DNA of 8,829 bases, from positions 1-8,829 of the forward strand of contig JAEEWS010000064.1 in assembly GCA_016287765.1 (NCBI GenBank), in the 5' to 3' direction. The translations under genes and the position numbers were made by a program. The DNA is from Lachnospiraceae bacterium. GTDB taxonomy: Bacteria > Bacillota_A > Clostridia > Lachnospirales > Lachnospiraceae. This document shows, in pieces, positions 7,317-8,829 of this stretch. Position 1 is the first letter of the stretch. Every line of letters starts with the position of its first letter. Below the pieces are notes generated by a model. It had not been told where the DNA came from. It searched no databases and saw only the letters and a list, made by a program, of their open reading frames with translations.

Positions 7317-8549
7317 ATGAGCTACATAGAAAGAGCAATTTCAAACGTACTGGAGAAGAGAGTGAGATCTGCGAAATGTCTCTTGCTGATGGGAGCGAGA
7401 CAGGTTGGCAAATCTACGCTTATTAAGCGGCAGTTTTCCAATTACAATTACATTACATTTGATGATAAAATGGCGAGGCTTCAGGCAAGGGAGGAGCCTA
7501 AGCTTTTTTTTCTGAATAATCCGAAACCGCTTTTCATAGATGAGGTGCAAAAAGAAAAAGGCATTTTAGAGGACATTAAGATCATTGTGGATGATTCTGA
7601 TGAACGTGGACAGTTCATCTTTTCCGGATCTCGGAAGCTTGAATTGATGAAGGGCATGAGTGAGTCTTTGGCAGGGCGTGTTTCCATCATGGAGCTGTCG
7701 GGACTTTCTTTGCGGGAGATACACGGGGTTAAGTTCAACCGTCATTTTGTACCGACTGATGATTATTTATCTGCCCGTGAAAAGGCCATTGTTGACTACG
7801 GAAATATATGGGAACTGATCCACAAAGGGTCATATCCGGAAATGTATGATGTGAAAAGAGACTGGCAGGATTTTTATTCTTCGTATGTTGACACGTATCT
7901 TGAGAGGGATATCAATGAACTGATCGCTGCAGACAGTCTTACATTTTTGAAGTTTCTGACAGCGGTTGCGGCAAGAACGGGAGAGATTCTTAACTATGCC
8001 AATATTGCCGGAAGTATCGGCGTTTCTGAACCGACTGTTAAAAGCTGGATGTCGATCCTTGAGCGGACCGGTATAGTTTATATCCTGCAGCCCTACAGTG
8101 CCGGTGCACTTGCCAGAGCCATCAAAACACCGAAAGTTTACTTCAGGGATACAGGATTGGCATGTTATCTCACTCGATGGTTGACGGCGGATGCGTTGAA
8201 GAACAGTGCCGTGGCGGGAAATATGTTTGAAACATTCGTTGTTTCGGAGATACTTAAGTCTTTTTCAAATGAAGGTCTTGATCCGAGGTTTTCTGTCTTT
8301 TACTACAGAGGTAAGGACAAAACAAATGGCGTAGACAACGAGATCGACTTAATTATTGAAGAAAATGGTAAGCTGTATCCTATTGAGATAAAAATGACAG
8401 GTAATCCCAAGGCCTCTATGGGAAGCACCAATGTTGTGCTGGACAAGATCCCCGATAAAAGCAGGGGCTTGGGAGTGATACTGTGCTTGGCAGACAAAAA
8501 GATGTACTTGAGAGAAAACCTTGTGGCATTGCCGCTAAAGTACCTTTGA
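7317..8549 (+). CDS. AAA_14 ATPase with C-terminal DUF4143 domain
   Basis: The 410-residue product belongs to the widespread AAA_14/DUF4143 family of predicted ATP-binding proteins of unknown role, common in many copies in clostridia. Walker A is GARQVGKST (26-34), Walker B is LFIDEVQ (72-78; D75, E76), and FIFSGSRK (100-107) is the sensor-like strand. A winged-helix-like segment, with IAGSIGVSEPTVKSWMSIL (230-248), follows. The C-terminal part contains EIDLIIEENGKLYPIEIK (342-359), which has the spacing of a PD-(D/E)XK nuclease-like core, though catalysis is unproven in this family. The length is normal and the gene looks intact. GGAGG at 7307-7311 lies 5 bases before ATG 7317. It has its own promoter with an overlapping dyad and does not belong functionally to the sugar genes. 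Proposed roles (toxin-like, defence, regulation) are guesses. Confidence 0.93.
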   Translation: MSYIERAISNVLEKRVRSAKCLLLMGARQVGKSTLIKRQFSNYNYITFDDKMARLQAREEPKLFFLNNPKPLFIDEVQKEKGILEDIKIIVDDSDERGQFIFSGSRKLELMKGMSESLAGRVSIMELSGLSLREIHGVKFNRHFVPTDDYLSAREKAIVDYGNIWELIHKGSYPEMYDVKRDWQDFYSSYVDTYLERDINELIAADSLTFLKFLTAVAARTGEILNYANIAGSIGVSEPTVKSWMSILERTGIVYILQPYSAGALARAIKTPKVYFRDTGLACYLTRWLTADALKNSAVAGNMFETFVVSEILKSFSNEGLDPRFSVFYYRGKDKTNGVDNEIDLIIEENGKLYPIEIKMTGNPKASMGSTNVVLDKIPDKSRGLGVILCLADKKMYLRENLVALPLKYL

Positions 8550-8623
8550 AAAAGGCCTGAATCCATGTGGGATATGCCTCTCTGACAGGTACACAACAGC
8601 ATGTAACATGTCAAAAAAAGCAG

Positions 8624-8776
8624 ATGATTGAATATATGATTCAGGATCTTTTAGAAATCATTGCTGAGGATCAGAACGTTGAATATGATAAAGCTATGGC
8701 GTTGAATTGTGATAAGAAAACCTTTGCATTCCTTTTCATGTCAGACTATAATGTATTCAGCTGTTCACAGCAATAA
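8624..8776 (+). CDS. Small hypothetical protein, about 50 residues (doubtful)
   Basis: The frame open up to TAA 8774-8776 encodes MIEYMIQDLLEIIAEDQNV, then EYDKAM and a hydrophobic C-terminal part with two cysteines, if started at ATG 8624. The first half is acidic and predicted helical. It vaguely recalls small helical proteins of about 70 residues seen in clostridial accessory regions, but I cannot name a family. ATG 8636 is another possible start, and the same frame is open from GTG 8567. No good SD precedes any of them, so it may be a decayed or truncated gene rather than an active one. It lies 74 bases after the ATPase stop and could be read through from it. Confidence 0.35.
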   Translation: MIEYMIQDLLEIIAEDQNVEYDKAMALNCDKKTFAFLFMSDYNVFSCSQQ

Positions 8777-8778
8777 TA

Positions 8779-8808
8779 AAGGAGGGGCGACGAAAGTCGC
8801 GGGATTTT
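8779..8808 (+). promoter_or_regulatory. Shine-Dalgarno plus perfect GAAA-tetraloop hairpin before a start codon
   Basis: AAGGAGGGG (8779-8787) is followed by GCGAC-GAAA-GTCGC (8787-8800), a perfect 5-bp stem closed by a GNRA-type tetraloop, then GGGATTTT and ATG 8809. In linear distance the SD core (8781-8785) is 23 bases from the ATG, too far for normal initiation. With the stem folded, only about 9 unpaired bases remain. This resembles the known arrangement in phage T4 gene 38, where a hairpin brings a distant SD to its AUG. There is no T run directly after the stem to suggest a terminator. The structure is seen; its function is inferred. Confidence 0.55.
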
Positions 8809-8829
8809 ATGAAGAAGTTTTTTAAAGAA
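8809..8829 (+). CDS. Start of a further gene, cut by window edge
   Basis: ATG 8809 opens the codons MKKFFKE and runs off the window. The Lys/Phe-rich beginning could be the positively charged start of a secreted or membrane protein, but seven residues are too few to tell. Support comes from the SD and hairpin just upstream. No function can be assigned. Confidence 0.45.

Noticed and set aside
7214..7426. 70-codon frame starting before the ATPase gene
   Set aside because: It overlaps the promoter and the start of the ATPase gene in another frame and shows no recognisable protein.
8553..8579. Possible terminator after the ATPase gene (AGGC/GCCT and ATCC/GGAT arms)
   Set aside because: The stem is short, broken by an internal loop, and not followed by a T run.

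Overview
The window looks like part of a surface-polysaccharide (capsule or O-antigen type) locus from a low-to-mid GC Gram-positive bacterium. A Lachnospiraceae-type clostridium (Butyrivibrio/Roseburia-like) fits best. The basis is strong GGAGG-type ribosome binding sites, TTG starts, and protein wording I recognise from that family, especially the bacillosamine-type aminotransferase and the AAA/DUF4143 ATPase. This assignment is from memory, not from a search.

Positions 1-1924 are a decayed, rearranged segment. It opens with the 3' half of a GDP-mannose 4,6-dehydratase gene (gmd). A DegT-family sugar aminotransferase follows, interrupted by two in-frame stop codons (TAA at 546, TAG at 1461). 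After it lies a second, diverged gmd 3' end with a one-base frameshift. Two different gmd tails flanking a dead gene look like a recombination scar from swapping of sugar-biosynthesis cassettes.

Positions 1925-6985 hold four genes on the + strand that look intact and operon-like. They are a GT4 glycosyltransferase (WbuB/CapL-like), a CapF/FnlB/WbjC-type reductase with a C-terminal cupin, a CapG/FnlC/WbjD-type C2 epimerase, and a PLP aminotransferase of the UDP-4-amino-sugar (bacillosamine) type. CapF plus CapG plus a WbuB-like transferase points to synthesis and transfer of N-acetyl-L-fucosamine. The first enzyme of that pathway (CapE/FnlA/WbjB) is not in the window.

Positions 6986-8829 leave the sugar locus. 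A 331-base gap carries a near-consensus promoter whose -10 element lies inside an 8-bp dyad centred on the predicted transcription start. That promoter drives an AAA_14/DUF4143 ATPase. After it come a doubtful short ORF of about 50 codons and, at the very edge, the first codons of another gene. A strong Shine-Dalgarno sequence and that gene's ATG are separated by a small perfect hairpin.

I saw no tRNA, rRNA, CRISPR array, insertion sequence or complete novel multi-gene system. The most unusual items are the double-gmd-tail scar, the doubly stopped aminotransferase, the operator-like dyad, and the hairpin between SD and start codon.
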